From Bradyrhizobium sp. CIAT3101 (GTDB lineage: Bacteria; Pseudomonadota; Alphaproteobacteria; Rhizobiales; Xanthobacteraceae): a DNA stretch of 64,000 nucleotides. The notes below the pieces were generated by a model. The model was not told the DNA's origin, did not search any database, and saw nothing but the letters and a program-made list of their open reading frames with translations. Shown here one piece after another: positions 19,037 through 28,178 of this stretch; the first letter of the stretch is position 1; every line of letters begins with the position of its first letter. The DNA lies in NCBI RefSeq assembly GCF_029714945.1, contig NZ_CP121634.1, forward strand, positions 5,291,001-5,355,000. Direction: 5' to 3'. The translations under genes and the position numbers were made by a program.

Positions 19037-19837
19037 CTACGCCGCCGCCTGCTCCCGCGGCTGGTAGATCGCGGTGTGCTGGCAGTGCGCCAGCGGCGTT
19101 GTGCCGTTGGCGACGACAAGCGCGTCGAACTCGACGAAGCGGTGGCCCTTCTTCTCGTAATTCGCCGTGACCTTCGCCCGCGCGACGATCTCGTCGCCGG
19201 TGCGCGCGGGCGACAAGAGCTGCATGCGGCTGCCGACATGGATCCAGGGGCCGAGGATCGTATTGTCCACCAGCACGCGGTTCATGACGCGCTGGATCAG
19301 GCCGGGGTGACCGAGCCCCTCGCGCGCGAAAATCGGATCGGCCTCCCTGACATCGGCGAGGTAATCCGTCGCGTCCTGCCCGGCCCAACGGCGCGGCGTT
19401 GTGCCGAGCCATTTGCCGACCTCGAAGATATCAGGGCTGACCGGCCGGCGCTCGGCCACCGCGGGTACCTCGACGTAGTCGCTCAATGACACCGCGGGAG
19501 GGGCCGCAGGTAGCGACGCCGTACCGGTGGCGCAAAGCTCGGTACGGCTGAACACCTCGATCGTGAGCAGGCCGTTGTGCTCGGTCGCGTCGACATCGGC
19601 GGTCTCACCATCATAGACCGGCTTGATGAAGCGCGCCTCGACCAACCCGCGCGCGAGGAAATCGCGGCCCCAGCGCGCCACCGGCACGTGCATCATGTAG
19701 GCGAAGACGTCGACGCCCGGGACGAGGCCACCGGAAAAGCCGAAGCGGCGCGCCACCGTGTCGTCGTGCATCTTGTTTTCGGACTGTTTGGCGGTGTTGT
19801 AAGCCGCGACGCGGTAGGTTTCGAGCCGGTTCGGCAT
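19037..19837 (-). CDS. double hot-dog (MaoC-like) hydratase/thioesterase-fold protein
   Basis: A 266-residue protein that looks like two hot-dog folds in tandem. The N-terminal half contains HDDTVARRFGFSGGLVPGVDVFAYM (residues 23-48), the hydratase 2 style block that places an Asp/His dyad, while the C-terminal half (residues 150-255) repeats a hot-dog pattern. Enzymes with this layout hydrate trans-enoyl-CoA or hold acyl-CoA. The ATG at 19837 has AGGGGAAAG upstream. It stands alone, convergent with the molybdenum hydroxylase gene. Substrate not assigned. Confidence 0.75.
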   Translation of the reverse strand: MPNRLETYRVAAYNTAKQSENKMHDDTVARRFGFSGGLVPGVDVFAYMMHVPVARWGRDFLARGLVEARFIKPVYDGETADVDATEHNGLLTIEVFSRTELCATGTASLPAAPPAVSLSDYVEVPAVAERRPVSPDIFEVGKWLGTTPRRWAGQDATDYLADVREADPIFAREGLGHPGLIQRVMNRVLVDNTILGPWIHVGSRMQLLSPARTGDEIVARAKVTANYEKKGHRFVEFDALVVANGTTPLAHCQHTAIYQPREQAAA

Positions 19838-19944
19838 GGCGGGCTTTCCCCTCTATTTTTGTTCTTTCAGGGCCGATCGTACGGCCTGAGGAACCGGGGT
19901 CAATCCCCTCGCCTTTGGGGCCCGAATGAGGTACCACGCGGCGA

Positions 19945-20436
19945 ATGACCGACACCCCCACCCGCATCTATGTCGACGCCGACGCCTGCCCGGTGAAAGA
20001 CGAAATCTACCGCGTGGCGCTTCGCCACGGCGTGCCCGTGAGCGTGGTCGCCGGCAATTTTATTCGCGTGCCGCACGATCCCCTCATCGAGCGCATCGCC
20101 GCGGGCGCCGGGATGGACGCGGCCGACGACTGGATCGCAGAGCGCGCCAGGCCCGGCGACGTCGTCATCACCTCCGACATTCCGCTGGCGAGCCGCTGCG
20201 TCAAGGCGGGCGCCGACGTGATCGCGCCGAACGGCAAGCCGTTCACGGAGGAGTCGATCGGCATGACGCTGGCGGTGCGCAATCTCATGACGGATCTGCG
20301 CTCGGCCGGCGAAGTCACCGGCGGCCCGCGCTCGTTCTCCCCGCGCGACCGCTCCGCCTTCCTCTCGGCGCTCGACCAAACGCTGCGCCGGATCCAGCGC
20401 CGTCGTGCCGACCAAGCCGCCACGAGCCAAGGTTAG
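19945..20436 (+). CDS. YaiI/YqxD family protein (DUF188)
   Basis: A 163-residue protein with the family hallmark [17 protein letters not shown] at residues 6-22, thought to form a PIN-like nuclease fold. Asp residues in VDADACPVK and in [14 protein letters not shown] match the acidic positions of the fold. It is followed two bases later by an ABC-F gene and is probably cotranscribed with it. The biological role of the family is not established. Confidence 0.92.
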   Translation: MTDTPTRIYVDADACPVKDEIYRVALRHGVPVSVVAGNFIRVPHDPLIERIAAGAGMDAADDWIAERARPGDVVITSDIPLASRCVKAGADVIAPNGKPFTEESIGMTLAVRNLMTDLRSAGEVTGGPRSFSPRDRSAFLSALDQTLRRIQRRRADQAATSQG

Positions 20437-20438
20437 TC

Positions 20439-22250
20439 ATGGCGCCGCCGCTGATCCAACTCAAAGACATCAAGCTGACCTTTGGCGGCACGCCGCTGCT
20501 GTCGGGCGTCGAGCTCAATGTCGCGCCATCCGAACGTGTCTGCCTGATCGGCCGCAACGGCTCCGGCAAGTCGACACTGCTGAAGATCGCGGCCGGTATC
20601 GTCGAGCCCGACGGCGGCACACGATTCGTGCAGCCCGGCGCAACGGTTCGCTATTTGCCGCAGGAGCCTGACTTCGGTGAGCACAGGACCCTGCTGGCCT
20701 ATGTCGAGGCCGGGCTCGCGCCCGGCGACGATCCATACCAGGCGCGCTATCTGGTCGAGCAGCTCGGGCTGACCGGCGACGAGAACCCGGCCAACGTCTC
20801 CGGCGGCGAGGCCCGCCGCGCGGCGCTGGCGCGTGTGCTGGCGCCCTCGCCGGATATCCTGCTGCTGGACGAGCCGACCAACCATCTCGATCTCTCCACC
20901 ATCGAATGGCTGGAAAAGGAGCTCGACGGTCGCCGCAGCGCGCTCGTCATCATCAGCCACGACCGCCGCTTCCTGACCAATCTCTCCCGCTCGACGGCCT
21001 GGCTCGACCGCGGCAAGATCAAGCAGATCGACCGCGGCTTCGCTTCGTTCGAGACCTGGCGTGACGAGGTGCTGGCGGAAGAAGAGCGCGACCAGCACAA
21101 GCTCGACCGCAAGATCGTCGACGAGGAGCACTGGCTGCGGCACGGCGTTTCCGGCCGCCGCAAGCGCAACGTCAAGCGGCTCGCCAATCTGCACACACTG
21201 CGCGACCAGCGTCGCAATTATCGCGGCACGGCCGGCACCGCCAGTCTCGCCGCAGCCGAGGCGGAGCAATCCGGCAAGCTGGTGATCGAGGCCAAGGGCA
21301 TCAGCAAGGCCTTTGGCGACCGCGTGATCGTCGACAATTTCTCGACCCGCATCCAGCGCGGCGACCGGCTCGGCATCATCGGCCCGAACGGCGCCGGCAA
21401 GACCACGCTGGTCAATCTGCTGACCGGCGGCGGCGAGCCTGACACCGGCATCGTGAGGCTCGGCGCCAACCTCGAGACCGCCACACTTGATCAGCATCGC
21501 GAAAGCCTCGATCCGAAATCGACGCTGGCCGAGGCGCTGACCGGTGGTCGCGGCGACCAGATCATGGTCGGCGGCAAGCCCAAGCACGTCGTCGGCTATA
21601 TGAAGGACTTCCTGTTCGCGCAGGAGCAGCGCGGCACGCCCGTTGAGGTGTTGTCAGGCGGCGAGCGCGGCCGGCTGATGCTGGCGCGCGCGCTGGCAAA
21701 ACCATCGAACCTGCTGGTGCTGGACGAGCCGACCAACGATCTCGACCTCGAGACGCTCGACGTGCTCGAAGACATGCTCGGCGACTACGAGGGCACGGTC
21801 ATCCTGATCAGCCATGACCGCGACTTCCTCGACCGCGTCGTCACCTCCGTGATCGCGCCCGAGGGCAACGGCAAGTGGATCGAATATGCCGGCGGCTATA
21901 GCGACATGCTGGCGCAGCGCGGCGCGGATTTGAAGCGCGACACCGCGAAGACGTCGGCGCCTGCGGAGAGGAAAGAGGAGCGCACTGCCGCTCCCGCCTC
22001 CACGTCGAAGCGGAAGCTGAGCTTCAACGAAAAACACGCGCTGGAAACGCTGCCGAAGAAGATGGAAACGTTGCACGCCGATATTGCCAAGCTGCAGCGT
22101 GTGCTCGACGATCCCAATCTCTATGCCAAGGATCGCAAGAAATTCGACGACACCTCCGCCGCGATCGCCAAGGCGCACGACGAATTGTCAAGCGCTGAAG
22201 AGCGCTGGCTGGAGCTCGAAATGTTGCGTGAAGAAATCGAGCAAGCCTGA
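20439..22250 (+). CDS. ABC-F family ATPase (Uup-like)
   Basis: A 603-residue soluble twin-ATPase that acts on ribosomes or nucleic acids, with no membrane domain. The first cassette has Walker A GRNGSGKST near residue 39, signature VSGGEARR and Walker B LLLDEPTNHLD; the second has GPNGAGKTT near residue 315, LSGGERGR and LVLDEPTNDLD. The linker between them (about 200-275) is short and basic, and residues 510-600 form a charged coiled coil, as in Uup, which favours Uup over EttA. The ATG at 20439 immediately follows the DUF188 gene; the longer frame upstream overlaps it and is rejected. Confidence 0.93.
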   Translation: MAPPLIQLKDIKLTFGGTPLLSGVELNVAPSERVCLIGRNGSGKSTLLKIAAGIVEPDGGTRFVQPGATVRYLPQEPDFGEHRTLLAYVEAGLAPGDDPYQARYLVEQLGLTGDENPANVSGGEARRAALARVLAPSPDILLLDEPTNHLDLSTIEWLEKELDGRRSALVIISHDRRFLTNLSRSTAWLDRGKIKQIDRGFASFETWRDEVLAEEERDQHKLDRKIVDEEHWLRHGVSGRRKRNVKRLANLHTLRDQRRNYRGTAGTASLAAAEAEQSGKLVIEAKGISKAFGDRVIVDNFSTRIQRGDRLGIIGPNGAGKTTLVNLLTGGGEPDTGIVRLGANLETATLDQHRESLDPKSTLAEALTGGRGDQIMVGGKPKHVVGYMKDFLFAQEQRGTPVEVLSGGERGRLMLARALAKPSNLLVLDEPTNDLDLETLDVLEDMLGDYEGTVILISHDRDFLDRVVTSVIAPEGNGKWIEYAGGYSDMLAQRGADLKRDTAKTSAPAERKEERTAAPASTSKRKLSFNEKHALETLPKKMETLHADIAKLQRVLDDPNLYAKDRKKFDDTSAAIAKAHDELSSAEERWLELEMLREEIEQA

Positions 22251-22264
22251 TCATGGATATCGTA

Positions 22265-22340
22265 GGATGGGGAGAGCGCAGCGAAACCCATCGCCTAACG
22301 CGAATTGGTTCTGATGGGTTTCGCTTCGCTCTACCCATCC
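22265..22340. repeat. palindromic intergenic repeat, GATGGGT...ACCCATC family
   Basis: The element pairs GGATGGGGAGAGCGCAGCGAA with TTCGCTTCGCTCTACCCATCC and contains inner GAAACCCATC/GATGGGTTTC arms. It lies between two genes on the same strand and ends 26 bases before the second. A related layout with different sequence is seen at 36048. Confidence 0.8.
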
Positions 22341-22366
22341 CACAGGGCCGGAAATAGAGAGATCAC

Positions 22367-23446
22367 ATGACCACTCCCCTCGCCGCCAAAATCGCCCGCG
22401 AATATGGCACGCCCTGTGCGGTCATCGACATGGACAAGGTCGAGCGCAACATCGCGCGGATCCAGAAAGCCTGCGACGACGCCGGCGTCGCCAACCGCCC
22501 GCACATCAAGACGCACAAGAATCCGACCATTGCGAAGATGCAGGTCGCGGCCGGCGCCAAGGGTATCACCTGCCAGAAGATCGGCGAGGCCGAGATCATG
22601 GCCAATGCCGGCATCGACGACATCCTGATCAGCTACAATCTTCTGGGCGAAGAAAAGATGGCGCGGCTCGGCGCGCTGAATGCCAAGACCAACATGACGG
22701 TCGCCGCCGACAATTCGACCGTCGTTGCGGGCCTGCCGAAGGCAGCCGCGGCCTCGGGCCGTCCGCTTTCGGTCGTGGTCGAATGCGATACCGGCCGCAA
22801 GCGCGCGGGTGTCGAGACGCCGGCGGAGGCGATTGCACTCGCACGCGAGATCGCCGCGTCCAAGGGACTGCAGTTTGCCGGCTTCATGCTCTACCCGACC
22901 GAGACCGGCTGGGGCGATGCACAGAAATTCTTCGACGAGGCGCTGGCCGGCGTGCGGGCGCACGGGCTCGATGCCAAGATCGTCTCGACCGGCGGCACGC
23001 CAAATCTCGTCAACATCGGCAAGCTGAAGGGCGGCACCGAGCATCGCTTCGGTACCTACATCTACAACGACCGCATGCAGGTCGCCGCCGGCTCCGCCAC
23101 CTGGGACGATTGCGCCCTGCACATCTATTCGACGGTGGTGAGCCGCGCCGCACCCGAGCGCGGCATTCTCGACGCCGGCTCGAAGACGCTCACGACCGAT
23201 ACCGGCGGCCTCGACGGCCACGGTCTGATCCTGGAGCACCCCGAAGCCAAGATCGCAAAATTCGCCGAGGAGCACGGCTTCCTCGACCTCTCCCGCAGCA
23301 ACACCCGCCCGAACGTCGGCGACGTCGTCCGCATCGTGCCCAATCATGTTTGCGTCGTCGTCAACATGATGGACGAGGTGGTGATGGTCCGCGGCGACGA
23401 GATCATCGGCACGCTGCCGGTGGCGGCACGCGGGAAGCTGCGCTAG
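22367..23446 (+). CDS. DSD1/D-threonine aldolase family PLP enzyme
   Basis: A 359-residue fold-type III PLP enzyme acting on D-hydroxy amino acids. The PLP lysine is Lys48 in RPHIKTHKNP. The C-terminal metal site reads PNHVCVVVN with His327 and Cys329. The His-Cys pair resembles D-serine dehydratase, but bacterial aldolases of this family have similar context, so both D-threonine aldolase and D-hydroxyamino-acid dehydratase remain open. It is the second member of this superfamily in the window; it is closer to the D-threonine aldolase length than the longer enzyme at 1764. Confidence 0.88.
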   Translation: MTTPLAAKIAREYGTPCAVIDMDKVERNIARIQKACDDAGVANRPHIKTHKNPTIAKMQVAAGAKGITCQKIGEAEIMANAGIDDILISYNLLGEEKMARLGALNAKTNMTVAADNSTVVAGLPKAAAASGRPLSVVVECDTGRKRAGVETPAEAIALAREIAASKGLQFAGFMLYPTETGWGDAQKFFDEALAGVRAHGLDAKIVSTGGTPNLVNIGKLKGGTEHRFGTYIYNDRMQVAAGSATWDDCALHIYSTVVSRAAPERGILDAGSKTLTTDTGGLDGHGLILEHPEAKIAKFAEEHGFLDLSRSNTRPNVGDVVRIVPNHVCVVVNMMDEVVMVRGDEIIGTLPVAARGKLR

Positions 23447-24345
23447 GCGCGAATGAGAGCCTGAAGCTCTCGGTCGAGCCCCTCGCGGAACAGATTGATC
23501 GGGCGGGTCAACCGCCCCGCCGGTGGACGATGCACGAGCCATGCGCGCACCGCGGGATTGAAGTCGCGCGCGGCGACCGGCTTGAGCTTGTCGCGAAACG
23601 CGCTGCGCTTCAGCGCAAGCGGCGTCACCAGCCCGACGCCAAGGCCACGTGACACCAGCGAGAGCCGAAGCTCGCTGTCGAGCGCTTCCACGGCGACGGT
23701 GAACGGCAGATGCTCGGCATCGAAGCGACGCTTGAGCGTGTCGCGAAATCCGCAGCCGTCCTGGTTGATCACCCATGAGAGCTGCGACAGGCGCTCGAGG
23801 TCGACGGTGCGCGGGATCTTCATCTCGCGCGCAACGACGAACACGACCGGCTGCGAACCGAGATCGTCGGCGACGAGATCGGCGGGCGGCGCGGCCCCGT
23901 CGGGCAGGCAGATCGCGGCCGCATCCAGTTCGTTGCGGCTGACCCGCTCGACCTGATTGGGCGACCAGCCGGAGACGACGCGCACGCTCAGCGCCGGAAA
24001 CTCGGCACGCACCGCATCGAGCGGCCCGCTGAGTCCGGCCTCCGAGAGAAACGGCGTGAGGCCGAGCCGAAACTCGCCGCGCACCACGCCGTCCTTGGCG
24101 ACGCCGGCCTTGAGATCATCCAGCATCCTGAGCAGGCGCCGACCCTGCTCATAGGCCTCGTGGCCTGCGGCCGTGGGCTTCAACGGTTTCGACAGGCGGT
24201 CCAACAACTGCGCGCCCAGCATCTCCTCGAGATTCTGGATGCGCCGGGTCACGCCAGGCTGAGTGAGGTTGAGGCGCGTCGAGGCGGCAACGATTGATCC
24301 GGTCTCGACCACAGCAACGAACGCGACGAGGTCATGGGTATTCAT
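23443..24345 (-). CDS. LysR family transcriptional regulator
   Basis: A 300-residue regulator with an N-terminal winged helix (residues 1-60: DLVAFVAVVETGSIVAASTRLNLTQPGVTRRIQNLE) and a C-terminal effector domain. The ATG at 24345 is preferred to the TTG two codons upstream. Its stop overlaps the stop of the convergent PLP enzyme within the four bases CTAG. It is divergent from an MFS gene, which it probably controls through the AT-rich 92-base spacer; the effector is unknown. Confidence 0.92.
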   Translation of the reverse strand: MNTHDLVAFVAVVETGSIVAASTRLNLTQPGVTRRIQNLEEMLGAQLLDRLSKPLKPTAAGHEAYEQGRRLLRMLDDLKAGVAKDGVVRGEFRLGLTPFLSEAGLSGPLDAVRAEFPALSVRVVSGWSPNQVERVSRNELDAAAICLPDGAAPPADLVADDLGSQPVVFVVAREMKIPRTVDLERLSQLSWVINQDGCGFRDTLKRRFDAEHLPFTVAVEALDSELRLSLVSRGLGVGLVTPLALKRSAFRDKLKPVAARDFNPAVRAWLVHRPPAGRLTRPINLFREGLDRELQALIRA

Positions 24346-24437
24346 AAGCAACTCGCATATTCTTTATAGACTTAATTCAATTGTAGCATACTGATCGTCC
24401 CGCTTAAAGGGGACCCGCATTCAGCCCGCGAGGTCCC
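24346..24437. promoter_or_regulatory. AT-rich divergent LysR/MFS control region
   Basis: This 92-base spacer is far richer in A/T than its surroundings, especially 24355-24390. It is the expected place for both promoters and for LysR T-N11-A contacts, but I cannot single out one convincing dyad. Confidence 0.45.
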
Positions 24438-25655
24438 ATGACCATCTCCGAAACCACCAAGCTCGTATCCCCGAAGAAACTCGCCGAGCGATCGCTGATC
24501 TGGCTCGGCGCCATCACCACCGGCGTCGTCGTCACCAATTTGTTCGCGCCGCAGATTCTCGTTGGACTGATCGGCCGGTCGCTGGCCATGACCGCCTGGC
24601 AGGCCGGCCTCGTCAGCACGCTCACCCTGCTCGGCTATGCGCTCGGCCTGCTGCTGCTGGTGCCACTGGTCGATCTCGTCGAGAACCGCCGCCTGATCCT
24701 GCGCACGCTCGGCTGCGCCATCCTCGCGGCGCTGGCAACTGCACTCGCGCCGACGCCAGTGCTGCTGCTGCTCGCAACCTTCGTCCTCGGCGCATCCTGC
24801 GCGGCGATCCAGATGATGGTTCCGCTCGTGGCCTCGATGGTCGCGCCCGAGCGCCGCGGTCAGGCCATTGGCGAAGTCATGAGCGGGCTGATGATCGGTA
24901 TCCTGTTGTCGCGGCCTGCCGCGAGCCTGATCGCAGATCTCTGGAGCTGGCGTGCCTATTACCTCGCCTCGGCCATCCTGATGGCGCTGCTCGCCGGTGC
25001 GCTCGGCCGCTATCTGCCGATGCTGCAACCGGCGGCCCGCGTCGGCTACGGCGATCTGCTCCGCTCGTTCCCGAAACTGTTGCGGGAAGAACCCGTGCTG
25101 CGGGTGCGGGCCTGGACCGCGTCCCTGGTCATGGCGTCTTTCACCGCGTTCTGGTCCGCGGTCGCGCTGCGCCTGCCGGAGGTCCCGTTCACGCTCGATG
25201 CCAAGGGCATTGCCGCTTTCGCACTGATCGGCGTCGCGGGCGCCGCGGCGACACCGCTCGCCGGTCGCTGGGGCGACAAGGGCTGGGCACGCCCGCTGTT
25301 CTTCGCCGCACATCTGTGCATCATCGGCTCGCTCGCGCTCTGCGCCTGGGCGGGCGCGATCGAGTCCCGTATCGCGGCTCTCCTGGTGTTGAGCCTCGGC
25401 ACCATCCTGCTCGATGTCGGTATCACCGCCGACCAGACGCTGGGCCGCCGCGCCGTCAATCTGTTGCGGCCGGAGGCGCGCGGCCGCATCAACGGCCTGT
25501 TCGTTGCGCTGTTCTTTGTCGGCGGTGGGGTCGGCTCCGCCGCGGCCTCGCTGGCCTGGAGTTTTGGCGGCTGGAGCGCGGTCTGTGTGGTCGCGGCGAG
25601 CTTTGGCGTGCTCGGCCTTCTCACCGATCTTTTGACCCGAACCGGCACGTCGTGA
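24438..25655 (+). CDS. MFS transporter (YnfM/AraJ-like)
   Basis: A 405-residue, 12-span major facilitator protein. A long cytoplasmic N-terminus is followed by NLFAPQILVGLIGRSLAMT, the opening span typical of the YnfM/AraJ exporter group, and the motif A-like region lies after the second span (PLVDLVENRRLI). The gene is divergent from a LysR regulator, which suggests inducible efflux or uptake. It ends at the base next to the convergent flavoprotein gene. Substrate unknown. Confidence 0.88.
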   Translation: MTISETTKLVSPKKLAERSLIWLGAITTGVVVTNLFAPQILVGLIGRSLAMTAWQAGLVSTLTLLGYALGLLLLVPLVDLVENRRLILRTLGCAILAALATALAPTPVLLLLATFVLGASCAAIQMMVPLVASMVAPERRGQAIGEVMSGLMIGILLSRPAASLIADLWSWRAYYLASAILMALLAGALGRYLPMLQPAARVGYGDLLRSFPKLLREEPVLRVRAWTASLVMASFTAFWSAVALRLPEVPFTLDAKGIAAFALIGVAGAAATPLAGRWGDKGWARPLFFAAHLCIIGSLALCAWAGAIESRIAALLVLSLGTILLDVGITADQTLGRRAVNLLRPEARGRINGLFVALFFVGGGVGSAAASLAWSFGGWSAVCVVAASFGVLGLLTDLLTRTGTS

Positions 25656-26888
25656 TCAGGATGACGCAAGCCATCGCAACACGCCGCTGCCCGCGGCAGC
25701 GCCGGTCGCGAACGAGGCCTGCAGCAGATAACCGCCGGTCGGCGCTTCCCAGTCCAGCATCTCGCCGGCAGCGAATACGCCCGGGAGTTTACGCAGCATG
25801 AAGTGGCCGTCGAGCTCGTCGAAGGCGATCCCGCCCGCGGTGGAGATCGCGCGCTCGATCGGCGCCACGCCGGTGAGCTGAACCGGGATTGCGTTCACCA
25901 GATGCGCAAGCTCCGCCGGCGACAACGCCGCCAGCGGCCGGCCGGCCGCTATGGCCGCTTCCTGCATCAGGCCGATACCGACCGGCGACACTTGCGCCGC
26001 CTTGCGGAGAAAGTTCGCCAGCGATTGCTTGCCGCGCGTGCCCGACAGGCGCGTGGTCAGTGCCGCCTTGTCGAGATCGGGCCGCAAGGCGATCGTCAGC
26101 GTCGCCTGCCCGATCCCCAACACCGCCTCGCGCAGCTCCGCCGACAGCGCGTAGATCGCGCCGCCCTCGATGCCGCTGCGCGTGATCATGGCTTCGCCCC
26201 GAACCGTGTGCGCGCCGACCGTCAGCGCCACGCCCTTCAGAGGCTGGCCCTCGAATCGATCCCGAAACACATCGGACCATGCAACCGTGAAGCCGGAATT
26301 GGCCGGCCTGAGCCTGGAGATGGCAACGCCCTTCGCGGCGAGATATCCGGCCCAGGCGCCATCCGAGCCGAGCCTCGGCCAGCTCGCGCCACCGAGTGCG
26401 AGCACGGTTGCGCTCGGGGCGATGGCAAGCGGACCGTTGAGTGCGTGGAATTGGACCCGACCCTGCTCGTCCCACCCGGTCCAGCGATGGCGAAACGCAA
26501 ATTGCACGCCGGCCGCATCGAGCCGACGCAGCCAGGCGCGCAGCAAGGGCGAGGCCTTGAACGTCTTTGGAAACACCCGGCCGCTGCTGCCGACGAAGGT
26601 CAGTTGCCCCAGAGCTGCGCTCCAATCGCGCAGCGCATCGGGCGGAAACGCTTCAACCGCGGCGCGCAAGTGCGGCATCGCCTCGCGGTAGCGGGGGAGG
26701 AAATCCGTGAGCGGCTCGCTGTGGGTGAGATTGAGGCCGCCGCGGCCGGCCATCAGAAATTTGCGGCCCGCCGACGGCATGGCGTCATAGACCGTGACGC
26801 GGGCGCCGCCCTGCGCCAGCACCTCCGCCGCCATCAGCCCAGCGGGACCGGCGCCGATGACAGCGATGTGGGTGTCGGGTGAGGTCAT
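25656..26888 (-). CDS. HI0933-like NAD(P)/FAD-dependent flavoprotein (TIGR03862 type)
   Basis: A 410-residue flavoprotein of the BaiN/RdsA-HI0933 superfamily. The N-terminal FAD-binding Rossmann motif is VIGAGPAGLMAAEVLAQGG (residues 10-28), followed by the family-specific GRKFLMAGRGGLNLTHSE near residue 45. The C-terminal GGYLLQASFATG is also typical. Its physiological electron acceptor is not known. It abuts the convergent MFS stop with no spacer. Confidence 0.88.
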   Translation of the reverse strand: MTSPDTHIAVIGAGPAGLMAAEVLAQGGARVTVYDAMPSAGRKFLMAGRGGLNLTHSEPLTDFLPRYREAMPHLRAAVEAFPPDALRDWSAALGQLTFVGSSGRVFPKTFKASPLLRAWLRRLDAAGVQFAFRHRWTGWDEQGRVQFHALNGPLAIAPSATVLALGGASWPRLGSDGAWAGYLAAKGVAISRLRPANSGFTVAWSDVFRDRFEGQPLKGVALTVGAHTVRGEAMITRSGIEGGAIYALSAELREAVLGIGQATLTIALRPDLDKAALTTRLSGTRGKQSLANFLRKAAQVSPVGIGLMQEAAIAAGRPLAALSPAELAHLVNAIPVQLTGVAPIERAISTAGGIAFDELDGHFMLRKLPGVFAAGEMLDWEAPTGGYLLQASFATGAAAGSGVLRWLASS

Positions 26889-26926
26889 GACGGGAGTTTA
26901 AGGCCAGATTATCGCCCCACAAACAC

Positions 26927-27029
26927 TGTCATTCCGGGGCGCGCGCAGCGCGAGCCCGGAATCCATTGGGCGGCAGAGTCAGTGGCACGATGCATTCCGG
27001 GCGCGCCCTTCGGGCGCCCCGGAATGACA
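26927..27029. repeat. palindromic intergenic repeat with 16-base perfect ends
   Basis: TGTCATTCCGGGGCGC and GCGCCCCGGAATGACA form perfect 16-base terminal arms around a centre with GCGCGCAGCGCG and GCGCCCTTCGGGCGC hairpins. The TCATTCCGG ends are shared with the shorter element at 12770. Confidence 0.87.
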
Positions 27030-27034
27030 GAGAA

Positions 27035-27952
27035 TTAGAGCTTGATGCCCGCCCGTGCCGCGGCCTGCGCCACATACTTCTGCGTCTGCTCGAACGCGCC
27101 GGTCAACGCCTTGGCCTTCGACATGTCGCTGATCTCAGCGAAATGGGCGGCGACGGCGTCGGGGGTCCATTCGGACTCCGGAAGGTTGATGCCTTCGCTC
27201 TCCACAATCTTGATCACCGCGAAGGAGCCGGCGCCGGCACCCATGATGGTGCGGGTCGGCGCGTCCTCGCTCAGCATGTACTCGACCGCAGGCGTGATCG
27301 CGTTCGGCTTCATCAGTTGCAGCGCCTGCGGCGGCAGCAGCTCTTCGGTCATGCGGGTCGCCGCGGTCGGCGAGATGATGTTGACGCGGATGTTGGTCTT
27401 GCGGCCTTCTTCCGCGAGCACGTTCATCAGCCCGACCATGCCCGACTTCGCGGCGCCGTAATTGGCCTGGCCGAAATTGCCGTAGAGGCCGGAGGACGAG
27501 GTGGTCAGCACGATGCGACCGTAATTTCGATCGCGCATACCGGCCCAGACCGCCTTGCAGCAGTAGAAGGTGCCGACGAGGTGCACGTCGAGCACCTTCT
27601 GGAAATCGGCGGCTTCCATCTTGCCGAACGACTTGTCGCGCAGGATGCCGGCATTGGCGCACATGATGTCGACGCTGCCCCACTCCTTGGTGGCGCGCTC
27701 GACCATGGCGGTGACCTGCTCGAAATTGGAGACGTCGGCGCCGTCGGCCATCGCGGTGCCGCCAGCTTTGCGAATCTCCTCGACGACGGCTTCCGCCGGC
27801 GAGAGCGAGGCGCCGGTGCCGTCGCGCGCGCCGCCGAAATCGTTGACCACGACTTTCGCGCCGCGGCTGGCCAGGCCCAGCGCATGCGCCTTGCCGAGAC
27901 CATTGCCCGCGCCGGTGACGATAGCGACGCGTCCGTCGAACCTGATTGCCAT
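27035..27952 (-). CDS. SDR family NAD(P)-dependent oxidoreductase (HSD17B4-type)
   Basis: A 305-residue classical-type short-chain dehydrogenase with the cofactor motif TGAGNGLGK at residues 13-21, the NDFGGARDGTG stretch typical of the hydroxyacyl-CoA dehydrogenase domain of peroxisomal multifunctional enzyme 2, the NAG motif (CANAGIL), and the active-site YGAAKSG. It probably oxidises a 3-hydroxyacyl-CoA. It follows the MaoC hydratase of the upstream operon at a distance of 226 bases containing two repeats, so it is functionally linked (hydration then oxidation) but perhaps separately transcribed. Confidence 0.9.
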   Translation of the reverse strand: MAIRFDGRVAIVTGAGNGLGKAHALGLASRGAKVVVNDFGGARDGTGASLSPAEAVVEEIRKAGGTAMADGADVSNFEQVTAMVERATKEWGSVDIMCANAGILRDKSFGKMEAADFQKVLDVHLVGTFYCCKAVWAGMRDRNYGRIVLTTSSSGLYGNFGQANYGAAKSGMVGLMNVLAEEGRKTNIRVNIISPTAATRMTEELLPPQALQLMKPNAITPAVEYMLSEDAPTRTIMGAGAGSFAVIKIVESEGINLPESEWTPDAVAAHFAEISDMSKAKALTGAFEQTQKYVAQAAARAGIKL

Positions 27953-27975
27953 GAGATAAGATTCCCTATTCTTTC

Positions 27976-28111
27976 TTCCCTTCTCTCCTTGCGGGAGAAG
28001 GTGGCGCGCAGCGCCGGATGAGGGGTTGTGTCAGCTAGCGAGTTCGCGGAGAGAAACCCCTCACCCGCCTCGCTTCGCGAGGCACCCTCTCCCACAAGGG
28101 GAGAGGGTGAG
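27976..28111. repeat. palindromic intergenic repeat, CTCTCC/GGAGAG family
   Basis: A 136-base element in which CTTCTCTCCTTGCGGGAGAAGGTG pairs internally as a hairpin and the right half (CCCTCACCCGCCTCG...CACCCTCTCCC...GGGAGAGGGTGAG) forms a second hairpin. CCGGATGAGGGG and CCCCTCACCCG link the halves. It differs in sequence from the other families here. Confidence 0.75.
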
Positions 28112-28143
28112 ATCGCGCTCTGGTCAGCTTTTGAGCAGCGATG

Positions 28144-28168
28144 CATGGCCGGGTCAAGCCCGGCCATG
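28144..28168. repeat. 10-base-pair hairpin, CCGGG-TCAAG-CCCGG core
   Basis: CATGGCCGGG and CCCGGCCATG flank TCAAG just after the MaoC gene's stop. The core is the same as part of the family A and B elements. No T tract follows, so intrinsic termination is doubtful. Confidence 0.7.
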
Positions 28169-28178
28169 GCGGCTCGGC

